Notes: generated by a model not told the origin, from the sequence alone. DNA of 64,000 nt from Silene noctiflora (GCA_009801015.1 VHZZ01000148.1:26478-90477), one strand, 5' to 3'. Numbered from the stretch's first letter, positions 31,504 through 45,449 are shown. Made by a program: numbers and translations.

Positions 31504-34500
31504 ATGGCGGTATCGGGTTCGATTTATGAGTTACCATCCCATATTGTATTGGATATATTGACTTCAGGTAGATTAAGTGCAATTGATCTTGTATGTTTGG
31601 AGCTAAGTTGCTCTATATTTGGAGGATGTCAAGGGTTATATCCTATGAAATTTAGGTCTTTAGTTGATATTGCAACTGCCCAATTATGTGATTTGAACCC
31701 GATTTTCGAACCAATGAGTGTTGATGCTAAGAAAGAGTTGTTTGATAGGTGTGGTGGAAATTGGAAGAGGGTTTTAAGGTTTTTGCAATCTGTTCAACAA
31801 GCTTCTGATGTTGTTGATACTTCTGTTGGCAATGTAATGGTTCTTTTCTCTGTTTATACTTTCGAGTAGACGGAAAATTCTTAGGCACGCCGATGTATCA
31901 CATTATTGGACACCCTAACCTATGAGAAAACTCTTTTTTTATTCGCGGAAAATGATTTCAAATCTAGTATACACCCGGTGTACCCAAGAATTTCTCTGAA
32001 AAGATAGATTAGTCGCTAGCTGTTTTCTCCTTTTTCAGTAGTTGTGAATTGTGTTATTTGTGACATTGTAGCCTTTGTGATTGATGGTTAGTTTGATGCT
32101 ATGCTGAAAATGTGTGAGCTTGTCAGCTTGTGTGATTTTGTTATATTAGCTTAGAGCGTGGTGATGAGACTGCGAACATTTGACCCCCCCTGCCCCGCTA
32201 TATTGCAATTTGTGGGAGCCTTTGAGGCATTGGGGTAAGGTTGTTCTTGGCTATGCATTTGAGGTATGGTTGATGTTGACTTTGTTTGTTGCTATTTGGG
32301 TAGTTGTTTATGCTTTGTTTTAAGGGTAAATAAGAATTTACTACCTTTTATATAGGCTTTTTTCAAACTTATGACTTTAAAACTCTTTTTGTCAAAATTA
32401 TTAACTTTTAAGTTATTTTGGTCAAAATTTGCTACCAAAACACTTTCGGTGAAAAGAAAGTTGATTCTCCGGCCAATTGGCTCTACACAAACCCTTACAA
32501 AAAACATCCCTATCACCAATCATGTCCTCTTGCTAAAGGGTCCATGACTCATGTAGCAAATTGTTCTAAAAAATATTTCTTTTATCAAAGATGTAATTTG
32601 GTAGTGAATTTTGATCTAGATGATTCACGCGCTTAAAAGGTAGTAATTCTGAATAAAAAGTATATAAAATGTAGTGAATTTAATTATTCCTTGTTTTTTT
32701 AACCAAATACTGGTTTTGTGATCCTGCCCTCTGTTATAACATATGAAACCTTCCTGACCAATTTAGAAACCAAGGAAAATATTAGTAAAATTTGTTTTGA
32801 ATTCGGTAAGGTTTTGAACGGTGATGTGGGAATAGACATTACCACATTCATATTTTAGGGAAATGTATCGTGTTTAAATTGCATGATTTGGTTGGTAATG
32901 TGATACCATGTTAAACCCGAAAAAACTTGCTCGAGTATATTATTGGTAGGTTATCTTAGCAGGGATGTACTGTTTCTGTTGACTGTTTCTTAAGGTTATT
33001 GTTTGTTGTATGAGTTATAGACATCTGAGATTGGTTTTCTGATTTTTTTTTTTTTAAATGTAAGTTCTGATTTTCAGTTTTGTGTGTGTTGCAAAACTAG
33101 GATATTAATTTGTGAGATTCTTGTGGTGCTTAACCTTACACCATTACTTTGTAAATTGTATATCAGCAGATGCAGATAAAGTCGGGAAGATACCACACTT
33201 TGCTTATCAGTAATTCATCTGTTTACTCTTGTGGGGCTAGTTTGTGTGGTGTTCTTGGTCATGGGCCTGAGATTACCAAGTGCGTGTCCTTTAGCCGGAT
33301 TACATTTCCCTCTTTATCTCCTGTTGTCCAAGTTTCAGCATCACACAATCATGCAGCTTTTGTTACTCAGTCTGGAGAGGTTTGTGACATTTTAACAATT
33401 TCCGTTTTCTGTAGTACAACTGTTGAAACTGACTATAATGATGTAATGCATCAGTTGATTTTTTAAAAGTTCGTCTGATTAGTTCAGGCTATGTTCTCTC
33501 TTTGGGATTTGAAGAACTGATAAACTCCCTCCATTTAAGTCATCTTCATAAGTTCGTTCAAAATTACATCTAAAAGTCCAAAAGAAGTAATAATTGCCTG
33601 TTTAAGATATCCTTTTCGAAGTCGAGAATGTCACTTGTAAGGAGGCTTTAAACGAAGATATAGTAAAGCAAGTTATATATCCAAGTACCTCTAACTTTTT
33701 AGTAACTGTCTAATAGTATATTTTGATGACTAACATGCAGTTTTCCAATAATGATCAGATAAAATCGCCACCATAATTGCTTGTCCAGTGACTGTAGTTG
33801 TTAGATATTTGTGTAATGTAGTAATGTACTTTTCCTCGCTGATCTATAGGTCTTTACATGTGGAGACAATTCCAATTATTGTTGCGGTCATAAAGACACG
33901 ACTAGGCCAATATTCCGGCCTCGCTTAGTCGAAGCACTGAAAGGCGTTCCTTGTAAGCAAGTAAGAACTGTTTCCTGTTTGAAAAGACAAAATTTGTTCA
34001 ATATTTATATTGTGTGTGCTGTGTGCATGGACTCTGTTTACAGCCCAGTGGTAAATTGTAAACTTTGACCCCTTTACCTACTTAATTTATCCCATTTGTG
34101 CTTTTAAATACCTCAATATTAGTTTATTTTAACTAATGAGCTAATGAGTGCAAAAACGTATTTGTTAGGAAATGTCTCGGCTTACGAAAATGAGGTGAGA
34201 AAACATCACTTTTAGTATCAGTAGCAACTGCACACATGAGATAAAGGAAGCTCCAATTAGTACTCCATTAGTCCATATGGAACAGATCAGATGCCGACTG
34301 ACCATGTAACTTGGCCGCTTATCTGATTGATAAGTTGTCTCTATAAAGCNTTTGATGATTAAGCTCTATGATGTAAATTGAAGGACACAATCACCCAAAA
34401 TATAGGAAGCGTCATCTTACTTGGGGTTGGAGGCTCTCGGTTTCTAAGATCACGGGTTTTAAAACAAGATACTCCATTCTGGTAATTGCTTGGTTTTAGA

Positions 34501-36753
34501 AAGAATAAAGGATATAAAATCTTCTAGCATTTGGTCACCTCACCTTCAGCTTGTTACTAACGATTATTCATCTAATCCAATGTCACTGTGAGGCTATTTT
34601 TTGCTTTGCTATTCATCTTCTGTGGCACTGTTTGCATTTTTATTTGCTAATCACCATACTTTAGATGTGATGATGAATTCACACTAACGATGATTTTTTT
34701 TTTGACATTTTGCAGGTTGCCGCCGGCCTTAGTTTTACAATGTTTCTTACTAGAGAGGGCCATGTGTATACATGTGGAACAAACTCGCAAGGACAGCTTG
34801 GTCTTGGTGACACTGTAGATAGACCAACACCGACAATTGTGGAGCTTCTTGAAGGTGTTGGCCCTATTGTTCAGATTTCTGCTGGTCCAAGTTATGCATT
34901 AGCAGTGGCTCATGATGGCACACTATACTCGTTTGGTTCGGGTACTAATTTCTGTCTAGGTCATGGTGAGCAGCATAATGAAAACCAGCCTCGGGCTATC
35001 CTTTCTTTCAAAAGAAAGGGTATTCATATAGTTCGTGTGTCGGCTGGTGACGAGCACGTTGTTGCGCTTGATTCTAGTGGATATGTAAGTTTCATCTTCA
35101 GCTGATTTATCCTTTATTAAACACGGATCTATGGACAACATTACCCAAGCGTCAGAAAGGCTCGCACAGATGATGGGGTCAGGGAGGATTGAAACATGTC
35201 GGATTTCAATCTATTAACCACAATGTATTAACAACATTACACGGATCTATGGACAACATTATATTCAATGTATTAACAACACAGAGAGACTGCTTCGAGA
35301 TAACCACAATGAATATTATGTCGGATTTCAATCTATTAAATGCTACTTAACAATAAATAAAGAAGTGCAACTAGTTTAGTATTCCGTGGATGTGTATTGA
35401 TATGTGACCTTATGGATAGGTGATGTGTCGATTCTTATGCTTTTCCTTCTTAATATTTGAAATAATGATAGGTGTATACTTGGGGCAAAGGCTATTGTGG
35501 CGCTTTGGGTCATGGAGATGAGATAGATAAGACAACTCCAGCACTCGTAAGCAGTCTGAAGCATCATATTGCAGTGCAGGTTAGTTTCTTTTGGACACTT
35601 CTGCCCTGGTACCGTACAAACTTAGTAGCACAAGAAACTGTGTTTGATCCTTGAGACATATCTCCCATTGAATCAACTTAGGTGGATTATTGTTCTTGTT
35701 CTCAGGCAAAATTGTTTTGCTGCTATCCATGGATAATACCTCACTTTTGCAAGCATTCTGAAAAAAGAACAAACAGTTCCGAGCTTCTCTACACCCAGTA
35801 TTAACCTATATGGTTTTTAAAGAGGAAACAATTTTGCCTGAAAACTTTTAGATGCTTTACAAATTCATTTTTCCACCCTTTTTACTCTTCTGAGAAATGT
35901 TGGTTTGAAGAGAGCCTGTACTATTTAAGACCATACTTTATGTGGTAGATTTGACGAGTGTTTATTGATAATATTACTCATATCAACGAAGTGTATTTTC
36001 AGACTTCAAATTACTGGGGTATTCCAGACTTCCAGTCTAGTCCAGTTTAGATTCCTAGTACCTAAACCTTCTGTGCCCTAACCTACTTATAGGTGGCGGT
36101 GAGCGTTGTGCTCAGTCGCTCAGGTTGTGGCATATGGAGCGTTGTTGGCTATGAGCGTTGTTGGCTATACGTTACTCTGACGCTTCGTTGTGACTACTTG
36201 TTGCCTATCTGATAGACACGACACTTACATTTCAACACGGGCCAAAAACATGGAACTTTTTCACAATATTTCTATTTCCGACGGTTAGACACCAAAATCT
36301 GGCACTAGCAGCCGAGTCGGAGGTTGTTACGCACTAATTTTAATACAGTTTCCAGTTTCTACAGTTACCTATATTCCTGTATAATAAATCACCTTGCTAA
36401 CCCATGCCCACTGTATGCAGGTGTGTGCAAGTAAGAGGAAAACATTTGTTCTTGGGGACACCGGTGCAGTTTATGCCTTCGGATGGATGGGATTTGGCAG
36501 CCTCGGGTTTACCGACCGTGGAGCGTCTGACAAAATTGTAAGGCCTCGGATTCTAGACAGCTTGAGGGGTCACCACATATCACAGATAAGCACAGGCCTT
36601 TATCACACAGTTCTGATAACACGACTGGGACAGATCTTTGGGTTTGGGGACAATGAGAGAGCTCAGCTAGGGCACGACTCCTTGAGAACTTGTATTCAAC
36701 CCACTGAATTATTTGTCAACGAACACGCCCTTACTGTCGTACAAAATCCTTGA
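31504..36753 (+). CDS. RCC1-repeat protein with F-box-like N-terminus
   Basis: Six exons, all phase 0 and GT-AG: 31504-31833, 33170-33379, 33850-33960, 34716-35084, 35472-35579, 36421-36753, giving 486 residues. Residues 8-45 ([20 protein letters not shown], then [11 protein letters not shown]) look like an F-box. From residue 111 on, RCC1 repeats follow one another: [95 protein letters not shown] and [15 protein letters not shown], as in a seven-bladed propeller. Plant RCC1 proteins include UVR8; the Trp cluster of UVR8 (GWRHT repeats) is not present, so UV-B sensing is not suggested. F-box plus propeller would fit a substrate adaptor of an SCF ligase, which is inference. Exon 2 begins at a CAGCAG tandem acceptor (33167 or 33170). 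Confidence 0.88.
31875..31993. mobile_element. Small MITE in RCC1 intron 1
   Basis: Left end aaattcttaggcacgccg and right end, reverse-complemented, aaattcttgggtacaccg form inverted repeats of about 25 bases with four or five mismatches. Non-coding, 119 bases. No clear target duplication. Confidence 0.5.
32324..32690. mobile_element. Mutator-like MITE in RCC1 intron 1
   Basis: Left end gggtaaataagaatttacta and right end, reverse-complemented, ggaataattaaattcactac, continuing ctttta and tata blocks, give inverted arms of at least 35 bases. Flanks ttgttttaa (32315-32323) and ttgtttttt (32691-32699) match at 7 of 9, compatible with a 9-bp duplication. Non-coding. Confidence 0.6.
35115..35345 (+). 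repeat. Local segmental repeats in RCC1 intron 4
   Basis: acacggatctatggacaaca occurs at about 35120 and 35239, tgtcggatttcaatctatta at about 35199 and 35321, and caatgtattaacaacat- / caatgtattaacaacac at 35220 and 35269. Copies are in the same orientation and shuffled, suggesting stepwise local duplication. Confidence 0.7.
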
Positions 36754-39181
36754 ATGAGCCTTGTGAAATTAGTTTCAATTGTTTGTTAGCTTGATTTTTC
36801 AAAAACTGTAAAATTTGTGTTAAAATTTGACAAGGAACTCATAGAAGGTTATAGTGAATATAGATTGTAAAACCAGATGTATGTACTCATTTTTTTCTAC
36901 GGTTGTGAACCTTGTGAGATTTGGGGAAATCCCTTGAGTAATTCCGCGAAACTTAAGTGTGTCGAAGTCTCGAGTGCAAAATACTAGGTGGATAGCTTCG
37001 GATTTTTTACTCCGTTTGTAGTAGTCTCGCACTCTTGGCTATGAAAGTGTAGGGTGCGTAATCCCTGAGATCAACTCGTATCCAACTCATCTATATATAA
37101 TAATAAAAATACAAACTAAACAACTATCTAAATGCCACATCAACATTTGCAATTTTCTGCACAACACACCCCCACATCACCTAAGTCATTTATTAGTAAG
37201 AGGGGGAAAAAACAAAGTACCATATTAAAATTTAGCATATCACGCTATTATTTTTTATTTAAAAAAAGAAAAAAAGGTAAAGATTTAAGCAACTTGTAGC
37301 ATTAAATACAATCTAGAGCGCCATAACTTTAAAATTTGTCTTTTAACTTTAAAGTAAATTAAACGACTTAAATATCAAAGTAAATACTAAATTTAATTTA
37401 AGGATTTTAATTTTAAATTAAGTTTTATTTCAATTGTACAATATCATGCGGTATAACCATGTTCGTTAATTACAATGAATTGATTACGTATAAAAAAGAG
37501 TTTAAAAAATAAAATAAATAATTTTTCCTACAACGTAATTCAAATATTATGTAGCGTTCTAAAGTAAATTATTATAGTATAAAGATATCATAGAGAGCAC
37601 CAAAGATACTCTTCTAAAACCATGTTATCCTATGAAAATACAAAAATTATACTGTAATGAAAAAAACAAATGAATGGAAAAAAAAAACACAACCTACTAT
37701 AAGTGGTATTCATATGAAATTGACACGGTTAATAGTGAAAATGATGAAAATATACGAGAAATAAATTAAAAGTAAAAATATTAGTCAACGATGAAAATGA
37801 GCAACAAAACAATCTCCTATTCAATTAAGACGGTTAATTTTGTATAAGAGCTCTCAATGTGTAATTAAGTAGTACATTCCATATTACCTTTATCCGACAT
37901 TACGTCTATGTGCCTATATGATATAAAGTCTTAATTTATATAAAATAGATATTACGATGTTGTTACAAATGGTTCTCGTCAAACTACATACATGAATTAT
38001 AATTCAGATAAAATTTCTTTTAGTGTATTGGCAACACAAACAAGGCTACAAAATATCTTTCATACTACTTATAGATTACTGTTATGAGTAAATTTAAACA
38101 ATTAATTTTAAACGCACCCGTGATTTTCACGGATACAAAAGCTAATTCATATTCATAAACCATATACGAGGCGGTCTTGCAGGAAATGTAGATCATCTCA
38201 CTTAGTTTGCCTTATTTCATTGCCTTAGCAGCAGCAGTGTGCCAGTGTAGCACTATTTATAGTAGCTCAGTCGAACAAACCATACTACTAATCAAATGCA
38301 TATTAATTCAGTCACTCATTCGCCAACTACTTTACCCAGTCACGGACTAACAGTGCACGAATCAGAGTCATCTGAGGACTGCTGTTCAAAGTTCTCCCAA
38401 AAAATCTTAAATCTGTACATCATATTCTGTTTCAGTAGGATCACCCCACAGGGCACGAATCAAAAACATCTGGCGACTGTTGTACATCGTATAGTCAGTT
38501 ACAGTAGGATCGCCTCGCATAAAACTTACTTATGGCTAATTCACACAATCATTCAAAAAATCTCGACCACTCAAATTTCCGAATATAATTAGCAAGTACC
38601 ATAAATAGATTACAGATGAATGGAAATTGCCAGGCAACATTTTCACATGGCAAACCTCTGAAACTGATTTAAAATCGATATATTTTTAGAAAGTCAGCAA
38701 AAACAATGTACTAAAAATGAAAAAAAATCAAAAATCCAGGCTATATTAACAAGATCTACATCAATGATGACTGACATTTTTACAAATTAATAACAATTTA
38801 AAAGATTGTCATTTCACAGTTCACATGATCAAGATTCTGACAGTTTGCCAAACATAATCAAAAGTACACTGTCATCACATGCTTCTGTAATTGACAAAGA
38901 ATTTCGTGGAAACAATTCATTCAACTCAAATATATCATTTTTTGTCTCATTACTCTACATTTCCTGTTTACATATACCTTTTCTTTTTTTCACTCGATTT
39001 TCCGACTTTTTTTCAAACCTTCCCCATCTGTACTTTTCTCCTCTACCCTCGTAAGCCGGACGGGCACAAGCAAGAATTTCAACTCGTAATATTACAATTC
39101 TCTCGATCTCTCCCTATACACGACATGACAAAAAATAAGGAATACAATACCTTGACAATACCTAATGGGACAGAACAGGAA
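36754..39181. other. Convergent intergenic region (RCC1 3' end, WD40 3' end)
   Basis: Contains the RCC1 gene's 3' UTR at the left, a Helitron-like element (37090-38145) and, at the right (about 38600-39181), the probable 3' UTR of the minus-strand WD40 gene. No other gene is supported. Confidence 0.6.
37090..38145 (+). mobile_element. Non-autonomous Helitron-like element (1056 bp)
   Basis: Starts tctatatataataataaaaa (5' TC) after A (37089) and ends with a hairpin (cacccgtgattttcacgg), then atacaaaagCTAA followed by T (38146). These are Helitron end rules, with insertion between A and T and no target duplication. Interior is highly AT-rich and non-coding. The 5' end resembles that of the element at 2540-3116. 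Confidence 0.65.
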
Positions 39182-42100
39182 TTAAATCCGAACTGGCAGC
39201 CCGAAATTTTGGAACGTTCTTATTTCTCCACGGAGACCAGCGGTTACGATCACCATCCCCCAGGCGGCTCGGTTTTGTAGTAGTCCATTTGAGAAGTCTA
39301 AACTGACTCGAGGACTGCGATTTTTAGTGGCCAAAATGAGTTTCTCTTCAGGCCATGTGGCTGATATTCTGTCAAAGATGTAACCGTTGGGTGCATTGGA
39401 TAGGGACCCACGAAATGGACTGTTGCTACAACCTGACCCAGAAGGCGAGCTGTCATTGCCATTGAACTCATCTACTGGTGTTGGAGGGTTGTTGGCGGTA
39501 GGAAGCTCATCCAGACGGTCCCTGGGCCTAATGAGCTCTTCAGAGAATAGATCGTGTGGCCCAGATGATTCACCAGCACCCATCCCAGGCCATGGGATAG
39601 CCACAGATACATCTTGACAGTGAAAATGTTCGTAAGAGCGTGTGACGGTGATTCCTTTGCTTCGACTAGGACGGGAGTCAGCTTCGTGTTTCCAAACGTA
39701 CACATGTGAATCCTCGCTGGCACACACAACATACTTTCCATTGGCAGCGAGGGATGCCGATATTTGACTGTTGGTGTTCCGGAACCCTGGCAAGAAACAG
39801 AAAGAACATAAAAAGCAGCCCATCCAACGCTTCTGATTCCAAAGTCAACTTCATCCTCAACAATTTCCAAGTCAACTAATTATCCAAAATCATCAGTTAA
39901 GATTACTAGTTAATGCGGAACCGCCACACTGGTCAGACAAGCTTAATATTATCTAAGTACACTTCACAAAATTTCACCACAGATCAACCATCATACCAGA
40001 AAATAAGTACAGTGGCAACAAATGTTCCAAAGCACACAGGCTATAGCCATGTACTCTATGAGTCTATGTTACTTTTGACACTGCGCTTTAGGCATCCACC
40101 ACAAATCGGCAAGTCTGAGCAACATATCACGGAATTGATACTGGCAAAATATTGCACTTAAGACGGGACGGATTACAAAACATCTGGGTACTGCCAAACA
40201 TTGTCCTCCCTTGGGCTAATTAAGATCGTTTAACTTTACATCTCAATTTAGATTTGCCAAAACATCCACTTGCTACATAGATACACCTCAATGAAAAGGT
40301 ACCCAAAATTCAACTTTCTTTTTGGGGTCATTCGGAAACAACCTCACATGGACAAGGTTGCATACATCCAACCCAACTTACCCCGTCATTGGTGGGAGTC
40401 TTCTGATATTGTTGTTGTTGTCGTCCTTACAAGATGAATATCAACAGAAATTCTGATCAATAACTTCTAGAACTACAGTGACAACAATTGCATTCCAAAC
40501 CGAAAAAAGCTCAGGCATTGGCCTACCCTATTATACCCCCTCCATTCAATTAGATTTACTACATCTTTAAAAATAAGTGAGGTATTTCGAAAAATGTAGT
40601 GAACCAAAATGAATGGAAAGTATTATAACCCCATCCATCTTTGTCCCTACCAGTATACATCAGAAACAAGAAGTTAAGTCAAAATCCAACAACTCCAACT
40701 GAGGCAAATGTTAGTTCTATGAGCCAGCTTCAGCCTGTATGAGAAACTTATTGCCCCTTCGGAACAGGCCAATACACACATTTCGGAAAAGAACTCGTCT
40801 AAAATTAATTTCTACTTTCCTAGTGTTCATCTACAATAGCAATAAGTTAAAGGTAGCAGCAGAATAAAAATTAAATACAACAGGAAATGACCTTAACAAA
40901 GTTAAATAGGCAGAGAAGTGACAGTAAAACTAGTTAAACGGGAAAAACTTTGCGCTATGTACCTTTGAATTTGTGCACAAGATCAACTCCATCAACTACC
41001 CGAACACGTGAATCAGCAGATGTAATCAGAACTTCAGAAGAACTTCCTGGGGCAAACTGCTCGATGAAAAGCTAGAAGTTTAGGTAATAGAGAAGGCAAC
41101 ATCATGAATGGATAAGACAGCACATAACCACATAGAAATACAAAATATATATACATGACCAGACTTATGGCACAGAAGAAATCAAGCATATCAATCACAA
41201 ATACTCATCTGAGACTGACCCTTATGCTGGGGTAGTTATTAATAGGTTTGATTTATTTGGTGAAAATTATGGGTCAACGGGTGGAGATTCTAGTTGAATT
41301 GAGTTTGTCTCGCATTATAATTAATAAAAGATTGTCCTACAAGGGATTAACAACTCATCAATATGCCCTCAACATGTAGAGTACATCAACACATAAAATA
41401 TAAGTCGCCGAACGACGTGATATTAATGCGTCACTTAACAAAATGCACAAAAGAACCAGGCTCGTCATAAAATCCTTACCTGGAAACCGGTAATTTTCTT
41501 AAGGTGAGACTTCTTCTTCTTGTTTTGCAGGTTGATGTGACATTTCTGCTGCAGCTTGTTTTCTGGAACAATAACACGAATTAGAGAATTCATAAACTAA
41601 TGTTAAGTTTGGTAAAGCATATACTCCGTATAAGATTATGTGAGACTCTACCAGATGTGTTGTACAAGCGGCAGCTTCCCTTATATGAACCAACCAATGC
41701 ACCCTTCAATGAAATAAACCAACAATTAAAAACTCGTGAGGTTTAGCAAAATAAAATGTCGAAATGATACCAAGGATATTTGAAAAAGAATCGACAGCTA
41801 AGTTTTCATGATACCTGACCATCCGGTGTGTAGCAAGCTGCAGTAACCATCTCGTGAAGATCATTCCAATCAACAACTTGACGATCAGGAATGCTCCATA
41901 TGCGAACCTTGGCATCAAGAGATCCACTGATAAAATATCTATCATCAACTGGATTAAACTGTATGCAAGTTACTGTGGAAAGAAAAAAAATACAATGGTA
42001 AGCATGAACATAGCGGTTAATTAACCATCAGAAAGCAAAACCATACAATTTCTTCTGAAGAGGTATAAAAGAAACGAGAAGGTAATCAGAGTTCAATAAT

Positions 42101-44887
42101 GCACAATTGCATGCAGAAAAGGTGGTGCACTCACCATAATCACCATGAGAGAATGTTTTCAAACAGGTCTTGCTAGACAAATTCCAGAGCCGTACAGTCT
42201 TATCCATAGAAGAGGACAGCAAAAGCTGAAAAAGTAACTTTGTACAGTAAGTTAACATGAGACTACATTATGGCACCTATACTACATTGAAACACAAGTA
42301 CAGAGTGGCGACTCCACAAAAACAATACATGAGAACTTTTAGCAAAAACCAAGCATGTAATAAGAAGAAACTAAACTGTACAGCAATATCAAAAAGTTGG
42401 ATAAACATAAAAAATTACATGCCATATACAAGGAGGCAATTATACTCTACGTCCATATCAAGGTTAGATCCTTCCCGGAATTATATATTACAAATAAACG
42501 AGAAATATGTAAGACATGCATGACCCTTGACCAGAGTGAAGGCCAGATATTTTAGAACTTAACCAAGCCACAAAAAAACATGATGAAGTAACATTTCAGA
42601 AGTAGAACGATGTTCAGAGGCCAGCAATAAAAAAAATGAACTTCATTCACAATTTCACATACTGATTCTATGACTAGTCAAGTAGATGGATAACAAAAAT
42701 TAGCAAATGTATCACTGATATAGACTGATCTTAATATCAGCTTGAAAGTGAACCATGCCAAACTCTTACCAAAGGGACAAGGTTTAATGTTTAATTTAGG
42801 TAGCTGCTGTCGTATTCTGTTACATGGTCAAAATAGATTTACGACAACACAACCTAATGTTTTTGGTTGTATATTAACTTTATTTTTTCTTCATAATTTT
42901 ATCATTTAAGTAATGATTTTAAATGATGATTCATGTCAGCCGACCCTAAATAATTTTAGGACTAATGCGCTATTGTTGCTGTAGTTGTATTATATGGAAG
43001 ATAAATATATCTCTCTTTAAGTGTAAAAGATGGTACAAGGTTAGTACAATTCAAGGGGTTGGGGGATTCGTGATACATATATCATTTTGCAAACACAAAA
43101 GTACAGGCAAAACGAGAACACAGGAAGACAAATGAGTAATGAAAGAGGCCATGGCATATAAAAGAGAAATAATCACATCGATTTGGTAAACAGTGGTAAC
43201 CAACCTGGGACTTGGACCATGAGAGGTCAAGGACGTCATCTGAGTGCCCCTGAAATGAACAAATGGGTTTCTCCGACAGGCCAAACACTGTCTCTGGGAC
43301 CAAAATATGTTCCAAGCTCACAGATTTTCGGCTGATAGATGTCCTGCCCTTCCTTCTCCTTTCCAAGTTATTTTCCAAACTCGAAGAAACCAAACTCAGT
43401 TCAGGCGACCCATTTGTCAAAAGCAACATATTCATGCTACCCTCATCTGGCCTATCCATCAACAACTCACCCTTCCTCTCGGCCTCCACCACCTGCCAAA
43501 CATGTATCACACAATCTTCACCAGCAGTAGCAAGATACCTCCCATCCAAACTAAACTTAATAGTCCAGATAGACCCATTATGTGCCTGAATTTCTTGGCT
43601 CTTATACACTGCCGTAAGATCCTTAACCGACTTTCCATACTGCCTGACTCGAACCCTTTCTGGCCCATGAAAAGACAAATCTTGACTATCATCAGTAGCC
43701 GAACTAGACCTCCGTCCACCTTTCTCAGATGAAGTATCTCTTTCATCACTACTACGCCTTTCTCTGTACCCCGCCACACTACTAGCCACATTCTTGATAC
43801 TCCTCAACCAACTAACCTTCTTCTTCGACTTAGACCCATTCTCACCATTCCTATTCCCATTCCCACTTACCTCACCACCATTATCCCTTCCACCACCATT
43901 CAAGCGATCCTCCACATTCTGCCGCCTCATCAACTCCTGTACAATAGGAGAATGCCCAACACACATCTCAAACTCCTCCATCGTCAATTGCCTCCCCGTT
44001 CCCACCTCCTTAACCTTATCCCAAGTCCCATCCTCCCTCACCTCCTTCACCACAAACTCCTTCCCATTATCAAGATTCTTAATCCTACACATCTTATCAA
44101 CCTCGACATCCTCCACAACAACCTCCTCCCCAATGCCACCATTACACACCTCCACCTTATTAACTCCACTCCTCCCAACCGGCGGCTTATTCAAACTCCC
44201 CAAACCCGACCCAACACTCCCGTCACCAACAACTCCAACCCCATTACAATTCTTACTACTACCAACATCGACATTAACATCAACATTAACATTAACCTTA
44301 CCAACATAATTATTATCTTTCGGATCAGTATAACTATCTCTATATACAGTATCAGAAACAGAACGAATTGAAATAATCGAATTTGAAGACAAATTATTAT
44401 TACAGTGATCTGACTTAAACCCATTGATACTTAAATCAACATGATCACCACCATTACCATTACCATTACCGTTACCATTACCACCAACTATGTACCTTTC
44501 CTGATGCGGAGTGTGGGTCCCACAAGTGAACGATACAGATCGGTCAGGCCGACGCCGCGAAAGCGCTACGTCAGCAGACAAACCCATAACCTGAAGAAGC
44601 CGATCACGTCGCTGATCAACCGACGACCGTGAAAAAGTCTCCGACGAGATCCACACATCATAGTTCGCTGCCACCGACGGCATTGTCGCCGCCGCCGACA
44701 ACCGGCGGTGGGACCCACGTCGGCGGCGAGGAGAAGAAGAGGAGGAGGGTAAAACGACAGCGTTTTCGGTATCGTCTTCCGAATTAGAAGTAGAGGAATT
44801 TGAAGAGGAGAGTATTCTATCTAGTGATTCGTAAAACCTTTCTTCTTCTTCTTCTTCCTCTTCTTCTTCTTCAGATTGTAAGGGCAT
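39182..44887 (-). CDS. WD40-repeat protein, WDR44-like
   Basis: Seven exons on the minus strand: 44887-43205, 42225-42135, 41972-41815, 41703-41652, 41562-41480, 41071-40963, 39786-39182, all GT-AG and in frame, giving 926 residues. The first ~425 residues are a disordered region: an 11-residue Glu run near the start, NGNGNGNG and DVNVDVNV stretches, and a conserved [19 protein letters not shown] motif with a [14 protein letters not shown] block. WD40 repeats occupy about 430-756: [87 protein letters not shown] and [13 protein letters not shown]. This is the plant family annotated as WD repeat-containing protein 44; the animal namesake binds Rab11, but the plant role is not established. The C-terminal ~170 residues are Ser/Pro-rich and end in [20 protein letters not shown]. 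Confidence 0.92.
40536..40620. mobile_element. Stowaway-like MITE in WD40-gene intron 6
   Basis: Left end ccccctccattcaattagat and right end (reverse complement ctttccattcattttggttc), both followed by a tactacat / cactacat block. TA flanks both sides (40534-40535, 40621-40622). 85 bases, non-coding. Confidence 0.65.
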
Positions 44888-45449
44888 TTCCGGTATAAAT
44901 TAACAATTTATCACTAATTATTCCACTTAATTACACTCCCAGTTCTTATTCTTCAAGTTACTCAACAATGGCGGTTAGGTTTAGTGCAATTTAATTGATT
45001 TTGAAGGGGGTTTGATTAATTTGATGGGATCATGGAAAACTGAATGATACCCAGATGAACAAATCACGCTATCTCAAATGGGCATCAATCAATTTCCACT
45101 AACTCTTCTTCAAATTCTTGAATCACACTATATTGTTCAATTGAAAATGCGGGAAATTGGGAAAAATTGATTAATTAAATTAATTGAATTTCAGAAAAGA
45201 GGGGATTTTGAAATGTGATTGAGAGATCTGAGAGAAGGAATTGCAGATCCGATGAAAGAAAGAAAGATAGAGAGAGGAAGAGAAAGGAGGGAAGTGTGTG
45301 TGGAACGAAGCCCAAAGCAGTGCGTGCGAAATCCATACACATAATAATAAACACAAACACAAACCTTGTTAGTATGTTATTGTAATTGTAAGTGGGGAGG
45401 AGAAGATGGTGGTGGTGATGGAGGGTGATGTGAATTTGCAAGGATTTAG

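Noticed and set aside
33525-33600. Another Stowaway MITE (ctccctccatttaag)
   Set aside because: Only one end-like motif was found; no inverted partner or TA pair at a sensible distance.
43263-44371. Several plus-strand open frames (up to 171 codons)
   Set aside because: Antisense to exon 1 of the WDR44-like gene, whose frame is conserved and low-complexity, which keeps the other strand open.
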